A stretch of DNA of 64,000 nucleotides from Tsukamurella paurometabola DSM 20162 (GTDB taxonomy: Bacteria; Actinomycetota; Actinomycetes; Mycobacteriales; Mycobacteriaceae): the NCBI RefSeq assembly GCF_000092225.1, contig NC_014158.1:1426001-1490000 (forward strand), written 5' to 3'. Under the pieces are notes generated by a model. That model was given only the letters and a program-made list of their open reading frames with translations. It ran no database searches and had not been told where the DNA came from. The position numbers were made by a program, and so were the translations under genes. Positions within the stretch are counted from its first letter, which is position 1; every line of letters starts with the position of its first letter. Shown here piece after piece: positions 54,790 to 63,811 of this stretch.

Positions 54790-56487
54790 TCAGGCACGCG
54801 AACCGCGCTCGTCGCCGAGCCGGACGGGTGCGATCTCGTCGAAGACATCGCCCGGACCGGGGTTCGACGCGTGCGTCGACCCGCCGAGGTGTCGTACCAC
54901 GCCCCACACCGCATTCAGAGCCGTCTGTAGCGCGCCCTCTGCCCAACCCGCAGTCCACGAGATGTCGTCGCCGGCCAGGAAGAAGCCCCGGTGCCGCGGA
55001 TCGAGCCGATCCTGCATGAAGTGCGTGAACAGTCGCTCCTGATAGCGGTAGTGCCCCGGCAGGTTGGCTTTGAACGCACCCATGAAGTAGCGCTCGGTCT
55101 CCCACGAGACGGTCTTCGGGGTTGCGATCACGTGACTGCGGATATCGACGTTCGGATAGATCTCGCCCAGCGATTTCAGCATCAGATCCATCCGGGCGTT
55201 CACGTCCAGCGGCAACAGCTTGAGCGAATCGTCGGACCAGGTGTAGGACAGACAGATCACGGCGGGCTGATCGGAGCCGTGGTCGAGGAGATAGGTGCCG
55301 CGGCTCATCCGATCGGTGAGCGTCATCGACATGGTGTCGCGGCCGGTCACCGGGTCGGGATCGCGCCAGAACGGGCGGTCGACCAGGACGAATACCTTGG
55401 AGCTGCCCATGTAGTGGGTGCGCTCGACGGCCGTCCAGTGGTCGATGGGCAGGAGGTCGTCGTCGCAGTCGATGGTGTTGAGCAACATCCAGGACTGGCC
55501 GGTGAAGATCGCGGCGCGGTACGTGCGGGTCTCTCCGCCGGCGTCGACGATGGTGTATCGCGGCTCGCCGCCGGGTCCCGCGGTGCGCCGGATCGCGGTG
55601 ACCGCCGGGCGGTGGTCGCCGCCGTTGAGGTCGCGGACGGAGCGCTGACCGTCGAACGGACTGTCCCACAGTCGCTTCGGAAGTTGATCCGATCCGCCCA
55701 CTACGCCACGATGATGGTCGTCGGCCGCGGTACAGGTGACACGCAGGATCTCCAGCATCGAGTTCGGATAGTCGGTGTCCCACCCGCCCGTGCCGAATCC
55801 CACCTGGCCGAACAACTCGCGGTGCGCGAACGAGCGGAAGTGCTCGGAGGCGGTGAGGAAGCCGTAGAAGGTCTGGTCGTCGAGCTGGTCCACCAGGCGC
55901 GACCACACGGCGCGGATCCGCTGGGCATCCCGATCGCGGATCGCGTCCTGCAGTTCGGCGGCGTCCGCGTAGTCGGCGAGTGTCGCATCCCAGGCGCGGG
56001 CGACCTCGCCGTACTCGGGTGGCAGGTCGTCGACGGTGTGAGCGTAGTGACTGCGACCCTTGAGATCGATCACGGTGCTCGGGGTGGCCTCCGAGAGCGG
56101 GTTCGGGAACGGGTGCGTCTGCAGGCCCATCGCATCGAAGTAGTGCTGAAGAGTGGTCGACGACGGCGGGAAGCGCATGGCGCCCATCTCCGCGACCAGG
56201 TCATCCGAGTAGCCCTCGAATCGATCGCTGCGCATCCGGCCGCCGATCCGGTCCGCTTCGTACACAACGGGCTTCAGCCCTAGCTTGGCCAGCTCGTAGG
56301 CCGCGGTGAGTCCGGCGAGTCCACCGCCGATCACGGCGACCTCGGTGCCGCGCGCTTCGTCGGGGACGCTCCCGAGGCCGTCGGGGTGCGATACCCAGTC
56401 GTCATACGCGAAGGGAAAGTCCGGCCCGAACATCGTGAGCGGGCGGGCATCCTGATCGGAGTGTGCGGGCATCGCGGGCTGGGTCAC
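54790..56487 (-). CDS. FAD-dependent amino acid 2-monooxygenase (predicted arginine 2-monooxygenase)
   Basis: 565 residues of the flavin amine oxidase superfamily, the length of tryptophan/lysine 2-monooxygenases. The dinucleotide motif GGGLAG is at 54-59, followed by RIGGRMRSD; the C-terminal FAD segment is FLAGDDISWTAGWAEGAL. Such enzymes oxidatively decarboxylate an amino acid to an amide plus CO2. The GTG at 56487 overlaps the amidase stop by four bases and has AAAGGA upstream. Partners (nitrilase amidase, ureohydrolase, cationic permease) point to arginine as substrate giving 4-guanidinobutanamide. A plain L-amino acid oxidase remains the alternative. Confidence 0.82.
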   Translation of the reverse strand: MTQPAMPAHSDQDARPLTMFGPDFPFAYDDWVSHPDGLGSVPDEARGTEVAVIGGGLAGLTAAYELAKLGLKPVVYEADRIGGRMRSDRFEGYSDDLVAEMGAMRFPPSSTTLQHYFDAMGLQTHPFPNPLSEATPSTVIDLKGRSHYAHTVDDLPPEYGEVARAWDATLADYADAAELQDAIRDRDAQRIRAVWSRLVDQLDDQTFYGFLTASEHFRSFAHRELFGQVGFGTGGWDTDYPNSMLEILRVTCTAADDHHRGVVGGSDQLPKRLWDSPFDGQRSVRDLNGGDHRPAVTAIRRTAGPGGEPRYTIVDAGGETRTYRAAIFTGQSWMLLNTIDCDDDLLPIDHWTAVERTHYMGSSKVFVLVDRPFWRDPDPVTGRDTMSMTLTDRMSRGTYLLDHGSDQPAVICLSYTWSDDSLKLLPLDVNARMDLMLKSLGEIYPNVDIRSHVIATPKTVSWETERYFMGAFKANLPGHYRYQERLFTHFMQDRLDPRHRGFFLAGDDISWTAGWAEGALQTALNAVWGVVRHLGGSTHASNPGPGDVFDEIAPVRLGDERGSRA

Positions 56488-57299
56488 CGGGCGGGTCCTT
56501 TCCGGGGGGCGTACAGGTCGGTGCGCCGGTCGCGCAGGTGGGTGTTGACGGTGCGGGACTCCGCGAGGACTGCGGCGTCCGCGGTGAACAGTTCCAGTGC
56601 CTCGCCGCGACCTGCCCGGGCGGCGACGCTGCCGTCCGGATTCGCGGCGGTGCTGAGACCGCAGTATTCCAGTGTCTTTTCGCGGCCGCAGTGGTTGGTA
56701 TAGGCGATGTACACCTGGCTCTCGTACGCCCGCGCGGGTACCAGCAGCTCTGCCACTACGCCGAAGGGTTCCATCAGGCCGGTGGGAACCAGCAGCAGAT
56801 CGGTGCCCGCATCGGCGTGCGCCCGGACCGCCTCGGGGAACTCGACGTCGTAACAGGTGAGTAGGCCGCATGTGAATCCCTCGAAGGGGAAGGTGACGGT
56901 GAGGTCCTGCCCAGGACTGAAGACCTCACGATCCAGCTCGCCGAAGAGGTGGGTCTTGCGGTAATGGGCGAGTTCGGTGCCATCGGGGGCGATCGCCGCG
57001 GAGGCGTTGTACACGGCATCGCCGTCGCGCTCGGGATAGCCGAAGACGATGGTGATACCTGCACGGCGCGCCACCGCGGCGATCGCGCCGTGGTACTCCC
57101 CGCCGCGGGGGCGGGCCAGCGCGACGGCGGCGGAACCGATGTCGTAGCCGGTGATCGATAGTTCGGGGGTCACCAGCAGTTGCGCCCCGCTCGCAGAGGC
57201 ACGGACAGCGGCGTCCTCGATCGCCGCCACATTGCGGGTGACGTCGGCGTGCGGGCCGGTTCCGAAGGGCCCCTGATACATCCCGACGGTCACCGTCAT
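56484..57299 (-). CDS. Nitrilase-superfamily amidase (predicted 4-guanidinobutanamide hydrolase)
   Basis: 271 residues. The Glu-Lys-Cys catalytic triad is visible: Glu in TPELSITGY (about residue 45), Lys in YRKTHLF (about 115) and Cys in LLTCYDVEFPE (about 148). Members of this branch include 5-aminovaleramide hydrolase, which follows lysine monooxygenase. Here it would hydrolyse the guanidino-amide made by the FAD enzyme to 4-guanidinobutanoate and ammonia (inference). It overlaps both operon neighbours by four bases. Confidence 0.85.
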   Translation of the reverse strand: MTVTVGMYQGPFGTGPHADVTRNVAAIEDAAVRASASGAQLLVTPELSITGYDIGSAAVALARPRGGEYHGAIAAVARRAGITIVFGYPERDGDAVYNASAAIAPDGTELAHYRKTHLFGELDREVFSPGQDLTVTFPFEGFTCGLLTCYDVEFPEAVRAHADAGTDLLLVPTGLMEPFGVVAELLVPARAYESQVYIAYTNHCGREKTLEYCGLSTAANPDGSVAARAGRGEALELFTADAAVLAESRTVNTHLRDRRTDLYAPRKGPAR

Positions 57300-58756
57300 G
57301 CGGCGTTCTCGCTGTCTCGCATCCTCGAATTCCGGTAGCCGTAGGCGAAGTAAACGCCGAGACCGAGCATGGTCCACAGCGCGAAGGCGATCCAGGTGGG
57401 TGCCTTCATCTGGAACATGAGAAGCGTGCAGAAGACGACGCCGAGCACCGGGACGAGCGGCAGGTAGACCGTCCGGCCGTCGTACTGGAAACGGATCGTC
57501 AACGGCGTGGTGAACGTGCGGTCGAGATCGGGGCGAGTATTGCGCAGCACGATCACGCCGATATTGACCAGCGCGAAGGCGAACAGCGAACCGATCGAGG
57601 TAGCGTTGGCCAGCTCGCCCAGGGGAACCAGACCGGCGAGCAGCGCGACGATCGTGCCGACGATGAGGATGTTGCGTACCGGAACTCGCGTGCGGGCGTT
57701 GACTTTCGCGAACACCGACGGAACCAGGCCGTCCTTGCCCATGGTGTACAGGATCCGGGTCTGGCCGTACATGACGGCGAGCACCACGCTCGCGATGGCG
57801 ACGACGGCGCCGATCGAGAGGACGACCGCCGGCCAGGTGCTCTGCGTGACATCCGTGAGGACCTTGGCGAGGGAGGCCTCGGTGCCACCGAACTCCTGCC
57901 ATGGCATGGCGCCGACGGCGGCGAGGGCCACGAGGCAGTACAGCACAGTGATGATGGCGAGCGAGAGGATGATCGCGCGGGGCAGGTCGCGCCGCGGGTT
58001 CTTGGCCTCGTTGCCGGCTGTGGAAGCGGCGTCGAATCCGATGTAGGAGAAGAAGACCATCGCCGCGGCCGCGGTCATCCCGCCGACACCGAAGGGCATG
58101 AACGGGCTGAGGTTGCTCGACTTGAACGCGGTGAAGGCGATGGCGCAGAAGAACACCAGCACGCACACCTTGAGGATCACCATCGCGGTGTTGAGTCGCG
58201 CGCTCTCGGTGGCGCCGCCCATCAGGATCACGCAGGCCAGTGCCACGATCACCATGGCGGGGATGTTCACCACGCCGCCGTCGCCCGGGGGTGCGGTGAG
58301 CGCGGTGGGCAGCTCCACATCGAACAGGGTCCGCGACAACTCGTTGATGTACTGGCCCCAGCCGACCGCGACGGCGGCGATGGAGACGCCGTACTCCAGG
58401 AGCAGGCACCACCCGCATACCCACGCGAAGAACTCACCGATAGTGGCGTAGGCGTAGGAGTACGAGCTGCCCGAGACCGGGATCGTGCCGGCCAGCTCGG
58501 CATAGGACAGCGCGGAGAACAGGGCGGTCACGGCGGCGAGGATGAAAGCGACGATCACCGCCGGACCGGCCTCGGGCGTCGCCTCACCCAGAATCACGAA
58601 GATGCCGGTGCCCAGGGAGGCGCCGATCGAAAGGGCTGTGAGGTGTCCCAGGCCCATCGACCGCTTGAGCGTGGGGCCGTCCCCGTGTTCGGCGGCGCTG
58701 TCGATCAGGATGCGGTCGACAGGTTTGCGCGCGATGAGTGCATCGAACATCGTCAT
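57296..58756 (-). CDS. APC-superfamily cationic amino acid permease
   Basis: 486 residues with about twelve membrane helices from residue 36 on. The N-terminal signature [15 protein letters not shown] and the conserved [11 protein letters not shown] block match the CAT (cationic amino acid transporter) branch of the APC superfamily. Likely substrate: arginine or a related cationic compound, which fits the catabolic genes that flank it. The ATG overlaps the ureohydrolase stop by four bases. Confidence 0.88.
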   Translation of the reverse strand: MTMFDALIARKPVDRILIDSAAEHGDGPTLKRSMGLGHLTALSIGASLGTGIFVILGEATPEAGPAVIVAFILAAVTALFSALSYAELAGTIPVSGSSYSYAYATIGEFFAWVCGWCLLLEYGVSIAAVAVGWGQYINELSRTLFDVELPTALTAPPGDGGVVNIPAMVIVALACVILMGGATESARLNTAMVILKVCVLVFFCAIAFTAFKSSNLSPFMPFGVGGMTAAAAMVFFSYIGFDAASTAGNEAKNPRRDLPRAIILSLAIITVLYCLVALAAVGAMPWQEFGGTEASLAKVLTDVTQSTWPAVVLSIGAVVAIASVVLAVMYGQTRILYTMGKDGLVPSVFAKVNARTRVPVRNILIVGTIVALLAGLVPLGELANATSIGSLFAFALVNIGVIVLRNTRPDLDRTFTTPLTIRFQYDGRTVYLPLVPVLGVVFCTLLMFQMKAPTWIAFALWTMLGLGVYFAYGYRNSRMRDSENAA

Positions 58757-59730
58757 TGATGGGCCGCCTCATTGCGAGCGAGCACTGAGAGCAATTCGTA
58801 GGCGACGTGGGCCGCCGCGATGCCGGTGAGCTCGGCATGATCGTAGGGCGGCGCCACCTCGACGACGTCGGCACCCACCACGTCGGTGCCCACGAGGGCG
58901 CGGATCGTGTTGAGCAGTTCGCGGCTGGTCATGCCGCCGGCCTCGGGGGTGCCGGTGCCCGGGGCATGCGCGGGATCGAGCACGTCGATGTCCACCGAGA
59001 CGTACACGGGACCGTCGCCTAGACGGCGGCGCATGCGCTCGATCACGGCGTCCAGACCGTCGTTCTCGTAGTCGTCCGAGCGCACCACCTGGAAGCCGAG
59101 CACGCCGTCGTCGGTGAGGTCCTGCTCGCTGTAGAGCGGGCCGCGGATGCCGATGTGCATGGATCGGTGCAGGTCGATCAGGCCCTCTTCACTGGCCCTC
59201 CGGAACGGGGTGCCGTGTGTGAACGGAGCGCCGAAGTAGGTGTCCCACGTATCGAGATGGGCGTCGAAGTGCAGCACCGCCACCGGCCCGCGGTCGGCGG
59301 CGACGGCGCGCAGGATCGGGAGCGCGAGCGTGTGATCGCCGCCCAGCGTGAGCACCTTCGAACCCCGTGACCGCAGCCGGGTGATCTCGGCCTGGACCGT
59401 TGCCAGCGCCTCCTCGATGTTGAACGGGTTCACCGGGAGATCGCCGGCATCGGCGACCTGGTGCACCGCGAACGGCGAGACGTCGAGTGCGGGGTTGTAC
59501 GGCCGCAGCAGTTTCGACGAGGCGCGGATATGACCCGGACCGAACCGCGCGCCGGGGCGATAGCTGACGCCGCTATCGAACGGGATGCCGAGCACGGCGA
59601 CCGCGGCGTCGTCCACCTGATCGAGCCGGGGAAGACGGGCGAAGGTCTCGGGTCCGCAATAGCGAGGAATCGCACTGGCGTCGACGGGGCCGAGCGGTGC
59701 GGAATCGTGGGGCTGGGAGTCGTGGGGCAC
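58753..59730 (-). CDS. Ureohydrolase (agmatinase/guanidinobutyrase family)
   Basis: 325 residues. All manganese-ligand motifs are present: GGDHT (about residue 130), DAHLDT (about 155) and [14 protein letters not shown] (about 250). The family removes urea from agmatine, guanidinobutyrate, guanidinopropionate or similar. No arginine decarboxylase is nearby, while a monooxygenase and amidase that would make 4-guanidinobutanoate are in the same operon, so guanidinobutyrase is the best guess. The GTG at 59730 follows GAGAGGA by seven bases. It is the first gene of the operon. Confidence 0.88.
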   Translation of the reverse strand: MPHDSQPHDSAPLGPVDASAIPRYCGPETFARLPRLDQVDDAAVAVLGIPFDSGVSYRPGARFGPGHIRASSKLLRPYNPALDVSPFAVHQVADAGDLPVNPFNIEEALATVQAEITRLRSRGSKVLTLGGDHTLALPILRAVAADRGPVAVLHFDAHLDTWDTYFGAPFTHGTPFRRASEEGLIDLHRSMHIGIRGPLYSEQDLTDDGVLGFQVVRSDDYENDGLDAVIERMRRRLGDGPVYVSVDIDVLDPAHAPGTGTPEAGGMTSRELLNTIRALVGTDVVGADVVEVAPPYDHAELTGIAAAHVAYELLSVLARNEAAHQ

Positions 59731-59827
59731 GGGACGATCCTCTCGCAAAGGGCTGCGTTTGTGGGTTGGATCACATAGTGTGGGACACCAGCGGGCTTGT
59801 CAACTTCAGTTTCATGGAAGGATACCG
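59731..59827. promoter_or_regulatory. Divergent control region of the predicted arginine operon
   Basis: On the minus strand TTGACA (complement of 59798-59803) with a 17-base spacer and CACTAT (complement of 59775-59780) forms a promoter for the ureohydrolase operon. Small palindromes lie over it: CACA-TAG-TGTG at 59772-59782 across the -10, and AACT-TC-AGTT at 59803-59812 at the -35 edge. The XRE-cupin protein encoded next door is the obvious candidate to bind here. Confidence 0.5.
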
Positions 59828-60439
59828 ATGTTGGGTGGAATCGCATCCGGACCGGATGACGTTCTGCCAGGCCCGGATCGGGTGGGATCTGCACTGCGCT
59901 CGGCGCGTCGATCGCGTCGGCTGACCCTCGCGCAAGTGGCGGACGGGGTCGGTCTCACCAAGGGGTATCTCTCGAAGGTGGAGCGCGGATTGGCCGCTCC
60001 GTCGGTCGGGACGCTCATCAAGTTGTGCGAGATTCTCGAGGTGCCCGTCGGTTCGCTGTTCGACGGTGGCGCGACCGGCGCAGTGGTGCGCGCCGACGCC
60101 TACCCGCAGGTGCGGTTCGGCGGCACCGGCCTCGCCGAATTCTTGCTCACTCCCGCGGGTGAACGCAGGATGCAGGTGCTGCTGAGCGAGATCGAACCCG
60201 GAGGCGGCAGCGGCGATGAGGCCTACGAGTTGCCCGCCGACGTCTCCTTCGTCCTGGTCCAACGCGGCACGCTGCATCTCGCGTTCCCGCCGGAGCGCAG
60301 CGTCGATCTCGGGGAAGGAGATGCCCTCACCTTCGATCCGGGCGCGCCGCATACTTTCCGGGCCGGTCCCGACGGTGCTCGCGTGCTGTGGGTGATGGCG
60401 CCAGCGCTGCCGGCGGGGGATCGCTCTAGCGTCCGGTGA
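59828..60439 (+). CDS. XRE-family regulator with C-terminal cupin sensor domain
   Basis: 203 residues. The helix-turn-helix is at ~28-82 (LTLAQVADGVGLTKGYLSKVERG in part) and the cupin domain at ~120-195 (EAYELPADVSFVLVQRG; final GAPHTFRAG). This architecture typically senses amino acids, polyamines or their breakdown products and controls the adjacent catabolic genes. The ATG at 59828 follows GGAAGG. It is divergent from the predicted arginine operon. Its last 14 bases overlap the convergent crotonase gene. Confidence 0.88.
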   Translation: MLGGIASGPDDVLPGPDRVGSALRSARRSRRLTLAQVADGVGLTKGYLSKVERGLAAPSVGTLIKLCEILEVPVGSLFDGGATGAVVRADAYPQVRFGGTGLAEFLLTPAGERRMQVLLSEIEPGGGSGDEAYELPADVSFVLVQRGTLHLAFPPERSVDLGEGDALTFDPGAPHTFRAGPDGARVLWVMAPALPAGDRSSVR

Positions 60440-61226
60440 ATTCCGGTGGTCGCTTGTCGAGCATTGCCGTCACGGCCTCGCGATGATCGTCGGTGGTGTG
60501 CGCGATCGCCTGCATCGCGGCCGACAACTCCAGTAGCGCATCGAGACTGAGATGCTGGCCCTCGCGGAGTAGACGTTTCGTCATCCGTAGCGCCTGTGGG
60601 GGATTCGCCGCGATCTGTTCGGCCAGGTCGCGGGCGGCGGGGAGCAGTTCGTCAGGTTCCACGACGCTCGACACCATGCCCCACGCGAGTGCGGTCTTCG
60701 CGTCGACCGACTCACCTGTGAATGCCATTTTGGTGGCGCGCGCCATCCCGACGATCCTCGGCAGCAGCCAGGCGCCGCCGTCGCCCGGGATCAGTCCCAC
60801 TTTGACGAAGCTCTCGGCGAACACTGCGCGCGTGGATGCCACGCGAAGGTCGCACATCATGGTGAGGTCGCAGCCGGCACCGATCGCCGGACCGTTCACC
60901 GCCGCGATGGTGGGTACCTCGCAGTGATAAACAGCACGGGGGATCCGTTGGATGCCATGACGATAGCCCTGCCGCTGAGCAGCCGGTGCGCCGCCGAACA
61001 TGCCCTCTCGGTCACGCATGTGCTTGATGTTGCCGCCCGAACTGAAGGCCGAACCGGCGCCCGTGAGGATCACCGCGCGCACTGTGTCATCGCGGTTCAC
61101 GTCGGCGACCGCGCTCTCGATGGCGGCGATCACGGCCTCGTCGGAGACCGGGTTGCGGGCGGCGGGATCGTTGAGCGTCCAGGTCACGACGGGGCCGTTG
61201 CGCTCGATGAGAATGGGCTCGGTCAT
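60426..61226 (-). CDS. Crotonase/enoyl-CoA hydratase family protein
   Basis: 266 residues. Oxyanion-hole segments are SAFSSGGNIKHM (about residue 62) and GPAIGAGCDL (about 112); the catalytic-loop region is KVGLIPGDGGAW (about 142). It is probably an enoyl-CoA hydratase acting in fatty acid or aromatic acid breakdown; the substrate is unknown. It has no operon partner: the upstream AraC gene is on the same strand but ends nine bases before a separate TAGGGT element. The C-terminal codons overlap the XRE-cupin gene. Confidence 0.85.
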   Translation of the reverse strand: MTEPILIERNGPVVTWTLNDPAARNPVSDEAVIAAIESAVADVNRDDTVRAVILTGAGSAFSSGGNIKHMRDREGMFGGAPAAQRQGYRHGIQRIPRAVYHCEVPTIAAVNGPAIGAGCDLTMMCDLRVASTRAVFAESFVKVGLIPGDGGAWLLPRIVGMARATKMAFTGESVDAKTALAWGMVSSVVEPDELLPAARDLAEQIAANPPQALRMTKRLLREGQHLSLDALLELSAAMQAIAHTTDDHREAVTAMLDKRPPEFTGR

Positions 61227-61238
61227 TCCTCGACCCTA
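61227..61238 (-). promoter_or_regulatory. Leaderless-type promoter of the crotonase gene
   Basis: Minus-strand TAGGGT (complement of 61233-61238) is followed by six bases and then ATG. GAGGA touches the ATG and is too close to serve as a normal ribosome site. Confidence 0.45.
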
Positions 61239-62039
61239 GGTGCTCGGCCGCGTGCCGCTCATCCGAGACGGTGGGAATCCGAACTCAGCGCTGAACGCCG
61301 CGGTGAACGCCGCGGGGGTGGCGTAGCCGAGGCGAGCCGCGGTCTCGGTCACCGTCGTACTGCCCAAGAGGGGAAGGGCGGCGAGGAGACGGGCGCGGCG
61401 CCGCCATTGGGCCGGTGCGCAACCGGTGGCATCGCGGAACCGCCGGGTGAAGGCGCGCTCACTGCGCCCGGTCCGCGCGGCCCAGGCCGCGTTGTCCACG
61501 GACAGGTCGGGAGCCGCGAGGTACTCGCGGCACAGCGTGTTCAGCTCGGCATCCGCGGGGAGCGGGACGTGCAACGGTAGTGAGGCGAGCGACGCGACCT
61601 CGTGCAGTATCAGTGCGGCGTCGGCGCCATCGCGGCCCGCCGGATCGTAGTCCGGTTCGAATTCCACTGCGGTGAGTAGGAGTTCGCGTAGCAGCGGGGT
61701 CACCTCGACCACAGTGCACTGACGCGGCCACCACGGGACTGCGACGGGTTCGATATAGAGACTGCGGGTGCTCACATTCTCCGTGCGCATGAGGTGGTTC
61801 GTGTGCGGCGGGATGAGCACGGCGCGGTCGGTAGGGACCGTCCATGCGCCGTCGGCGGTTTCGAGCTGCATGACTCCTGTTGCGCTGTAGAGGAACTGGG
61901 CCCGACGGTGTCGGTGCCAATCGAGCACGTAGCCGTCGGGGTAGTCGGTGCCTACAGGGAGGACATCGCGTGGGAGGTCTTCGAATTCGCCGATGGGCAC
62001 ATTACGCACGGTCCCAAGGTACCGAATCTCGAAGTTCAT
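61236..62039 (-). CDS. AraC-family transcriptional regulator with N-terminal cupin
   Basis: 267 residues. The N-terminal cupin sensor (YVLDWHRHRRAQFLYS, then LIPPHTNHLM) is followed by a C-terminal double helix-turn-helix at ~160-260 (WAARTGRSERAFTRRFRD; LGYATPAAFTAAFSAEFG). This is the common layout of repressors or activators of divergent exporters. The ATG at 62039 is the best start, but no ribosome site is clear. It is divergent from a TauE/SafE exporter 50 bases away, its likely target. Confidence 0.87.
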   Translation of the reverse strand: MNFEIRYLGTVRNVPIGEFEDLPRDVLPVGTDYPDGYVLDWHRHRRAQFLYSATGVMQLETADGAWTVPTDRAVLIPPHTNHLMRTENVSTRSLYIEPVAVPWWPRQCTVVEVTPLLRELLLTAVEFEPDYDPAGRDGADAALILHEVASLASLPLHVPLPADAELNTLCREYLAAPDLSVDNAAWAARTGRSERAFTRRFRDATGCAPAQWRRRARLLAALPLLGSTTVTETAARLGYATPAAFTAAFSAEFGFPPSRMSGTRPST

Positions 62040-62089
62040 CGACCGACATTCGATTGCCGGACGTGCAGTACCGACGGTGAAATGGTCGA

Positions 62090-62875
62090 GTGATGATCGT
62101 GATTCTGGTTCTCGTCGGCGTCGCGTCGGGTGTGACCACGGCGTTGTTCGGATTCGGTGGTGGGTTCGTGGCGGTACCGGTCCTGGTGTGGGCGGAGGTT
62201 GGGCTCGGTGACGACGCGGCGCGCGTCGCGGTGGCGACGTCCTCGGTCCTGATGGTGGTCGGTGCACTGGTCGCGACAGTATCGACGCCGACGCATGTGC
62301 TGGCCGGGCTGCGCGGGAGCACGTGTCTTCTGGTATTGCTCGGGATGGGTGGGGCCGTGGGTGCGCTCGCTGCGAGAGGGGTTCCCGGTGGGGCGATCTC
62401 GTGGGGATTCCTGGTGTACCTGCTTGTGACGATCGTGTCGGTGACCATGCGCAAGGGCTTCCTTGAGGTGGTCGACGGACCGGTGCGGCCGCTGCGGCCG
62501 GCGGTGGGCTTACCCATCGGGACTATCGCCGCATTCCTCGGTGTGGGTGGGAGCGTGCTGACGGTGCCGGTGATGCGCCGGTCCGGACATCGGATGGCGG
62601 TCGCAACGGCGCTGGCGAATCCCTTGACCCTGGCGGTCGCTGTTCCCGCGGCGGTGGTCTTCTTGCTGGCGTCGGGTGGTAGGCCCGAGGGGGCAGGCGG
62701 TGGGGTCATCGGCGCGGTGGACGTGAGGGCGGCCGGTGCGCTGCTTGCCGGATCGGTCCCGGTGGTCGTCTACCTGCGGCGATGGGGTCCGCGGATCTCG
62801 GATAACGTGCACGCACGTTGCTACGTTGCACTCCTGGTCACGGTGGCGATCGTCATGGCCGCGAACCTGATTTGA
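62090..62875 (+). CDS. TauE/SafE-family sulfite or organic-anion exporter
   Basis: 261 residues with about eight membrane helices. The family repeat motif is seen twice: FGFGGGFVAVPVLV (residues ~19-32) and FLGVGGSVLTVPVM (about 143-157). Known relatives export sulfite, sulfoacetate or other anions. GTG at 62090 and ATG at 62093 are adjacent candidate starts. It is divergent from the AraC-type gene. A link to the sulfonate-using genes at 5014-8516 is possible but not shown. Confidence 0.85.
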   Translation: MMIVILVLVGVASGVTTALFGFGGGFVAVPVLVWAEVGLGDDAARVAVATSSVLMVVGALVATVSTPTHVLAGLRGSTCLLVLLGMGGAVGALAARGVPGGAISWGFLVYLLVTIVSVTMRKGFLEVVDGPVRPLRPAVGLPIGTIAAFLGVGGSVLTVPVMRRSGHRMAVATALANPLTLAVAVPAAVVFLLASGGRPEGAGGGVIGAVDVRAAGALLAGSVPVVVYLRRWGPRISDNVHARCYVALLVTVAIVMAANLI

Positions 62876-62927
62876 TGCCCTGATTTTTCGCGCGCCGACC
62901 AACGCGGTAAGCTTGCTCGCACATCAT

Positions 62928-62998
62928 GCGGGTGTAGCTCAATGGTAGAGCCCTAGTCTTCCAAACTAGCTACGCGGGTTCGATTCCCGTCGCCCGCT
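62928..62998 (+). tRNA. tRNA-Gly (anticodon TCC)
   Basis: 71 bases without encoded CCA. Acceptor GCGGGTG pairs with CGCCCGC (one G-T pair). The anticodon stem CTAGT/ACTAG holds the loop CTTCCAA, with TCC at 62960-62962, and the T arm carries GGTTCGATTCC. The DNA changes character right after it, so its 3' end is a likely integration site. Confidence 0.95.
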
Positions 62999-63005
62999 CA
63001 GATGG

Positions 63006-63044
63006 AAAGGCCCTGGTCGAAGTAGGTTTCCGGCCAGGGCCTTT
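63006..63044 (+). terminator. Hairpin terminator of tRNA-Gly
   Basis: AAAGGCCCTGG and its exact complement CCAGGGCCTTT flank a 17-base loop. It starts eight bases after the tRNA. Confidence 0.75.
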
Positions 63045-63111
63045 GTCATGTTCAGAGGCTCTGCAGAGGTCCTGGGGCCGCGGTGGGGCCGCGCGGCGAT
63101 TCTGAGCGAAC

Positions 63112-63810
63112 GTGTCAGACCTCCATGAGATGATCGTCGGCGTGGAGGACGAGGGGTCGCGCGAGGCATTAGGGGCGAAGCTGCGTCGTTGGTGCACTGA
63201 CCCTGGGGTGCTGTCGACCTCAGCCTGGGGCGGACTTACCGTCGCGACGTTCTGGATTGCGTCACAGGGTGCCGTTAACCCAGTGGTAAGCACAGCCATT
63301 GCCAGCGGAAACACCGCTATAGTATTCATTGCCGGGCAGGTGTTTAAGAAACGAAAACATGATTCAGAGATAACTGCACTCAGAGAAACTATTCATGAAG
63401 CGAAAAATGAAGCCAAATCGTTAACCCGAAGGCTAACCAGAGAAAAGACCAAAGCGGTAAACCAAGAGCGAGAACGCGTGGAGACGGAGAACCGCGCGCA
63501 GCAGATTGCTCTAAAGCCTCATATTCGACATGCGTTTACAAGGCACTTGGAGATGGTGGAAGCAGTGGACGCTTCAGCCAAGGCGATTGCGGAAGCCGAG
63601 TTGGTCACAGACCGGCTATGCGCGAGCCCTGGCGACGCTGATGCGCATCAGCTGCTTATTGGCGTTTCGAAGCAGCTATCTGTTGTTGCCAGCACGCTCA
63701 ACACGCAACTCTCAGTGGCTGGCGTTCACACGTCGGAGTGGCGTCGCATCGACGCGGAAGTCATTGAAGGTGTTCTGCGGGGAACCGACGAAGACACGGA
63801 AGAGGAGTAA
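63112..63810 (+). CDS. Unrecognised membrane/coiled-coil protein of a putative island
   Basis: 232 residues. After a soluble start there are one or two hydrophobic segments (~33-77, GGLTVATFWIAS and ASGNTAIVFIAG), then a long charged coiled coil (~82-125, rich in Lys, Glu, Arg) and a helical C-terminus ending in acidic residues (GTDEDTEEE). No family is recognised. The codons and base content (AAAAACG-type runs, AGA and ATA use) are clearly more AT-rich than the rest of the window, which suggests recent transfer. The start is uncertain: the GTG at 63112 lacks a ribosome site and an ATG at 63130 is also possible. Confidence 0.7.
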   Translation: MSDLHEMIVGVEDEGSREALGAKLRRWCTDPGVLSTSAWGGLTVATFWIASQGAVNPVVSTAIASGNTAIVFIAGQVFKKRKHDSEITALRETIHEAKNEAKSLTRRLTREKTKAVNQERERVETENRAQQIALKPHIRHAFTRHLEMVEAVDASAKAIAEAELVTDRLCASPGDADAHQLLIGVSKQLSVVASTLNTQLSVAGVHTSEWRRIDAEVIEGVLRGTDEDTEEE

Positions 63811-63811
63811 C

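Noticed and set aside
54790-57299. An IaaM/IaaH-like auxin pathway for the FAD monooxygenase and amidase
   Set aside because: IaaH belongs to the amidase-signature family, while this amidase is nitrilase-type; the cationic permease and ureohydrolase fit arginine.
58753-59730. Agmatinase in an arginine decarboxylase pathway
   Set aside because: No arginine decarboxylase is in the window, and the operon already encodes enzymes that would make guanidinobutanoate. It remains possible and is named as the alternative in the feature.
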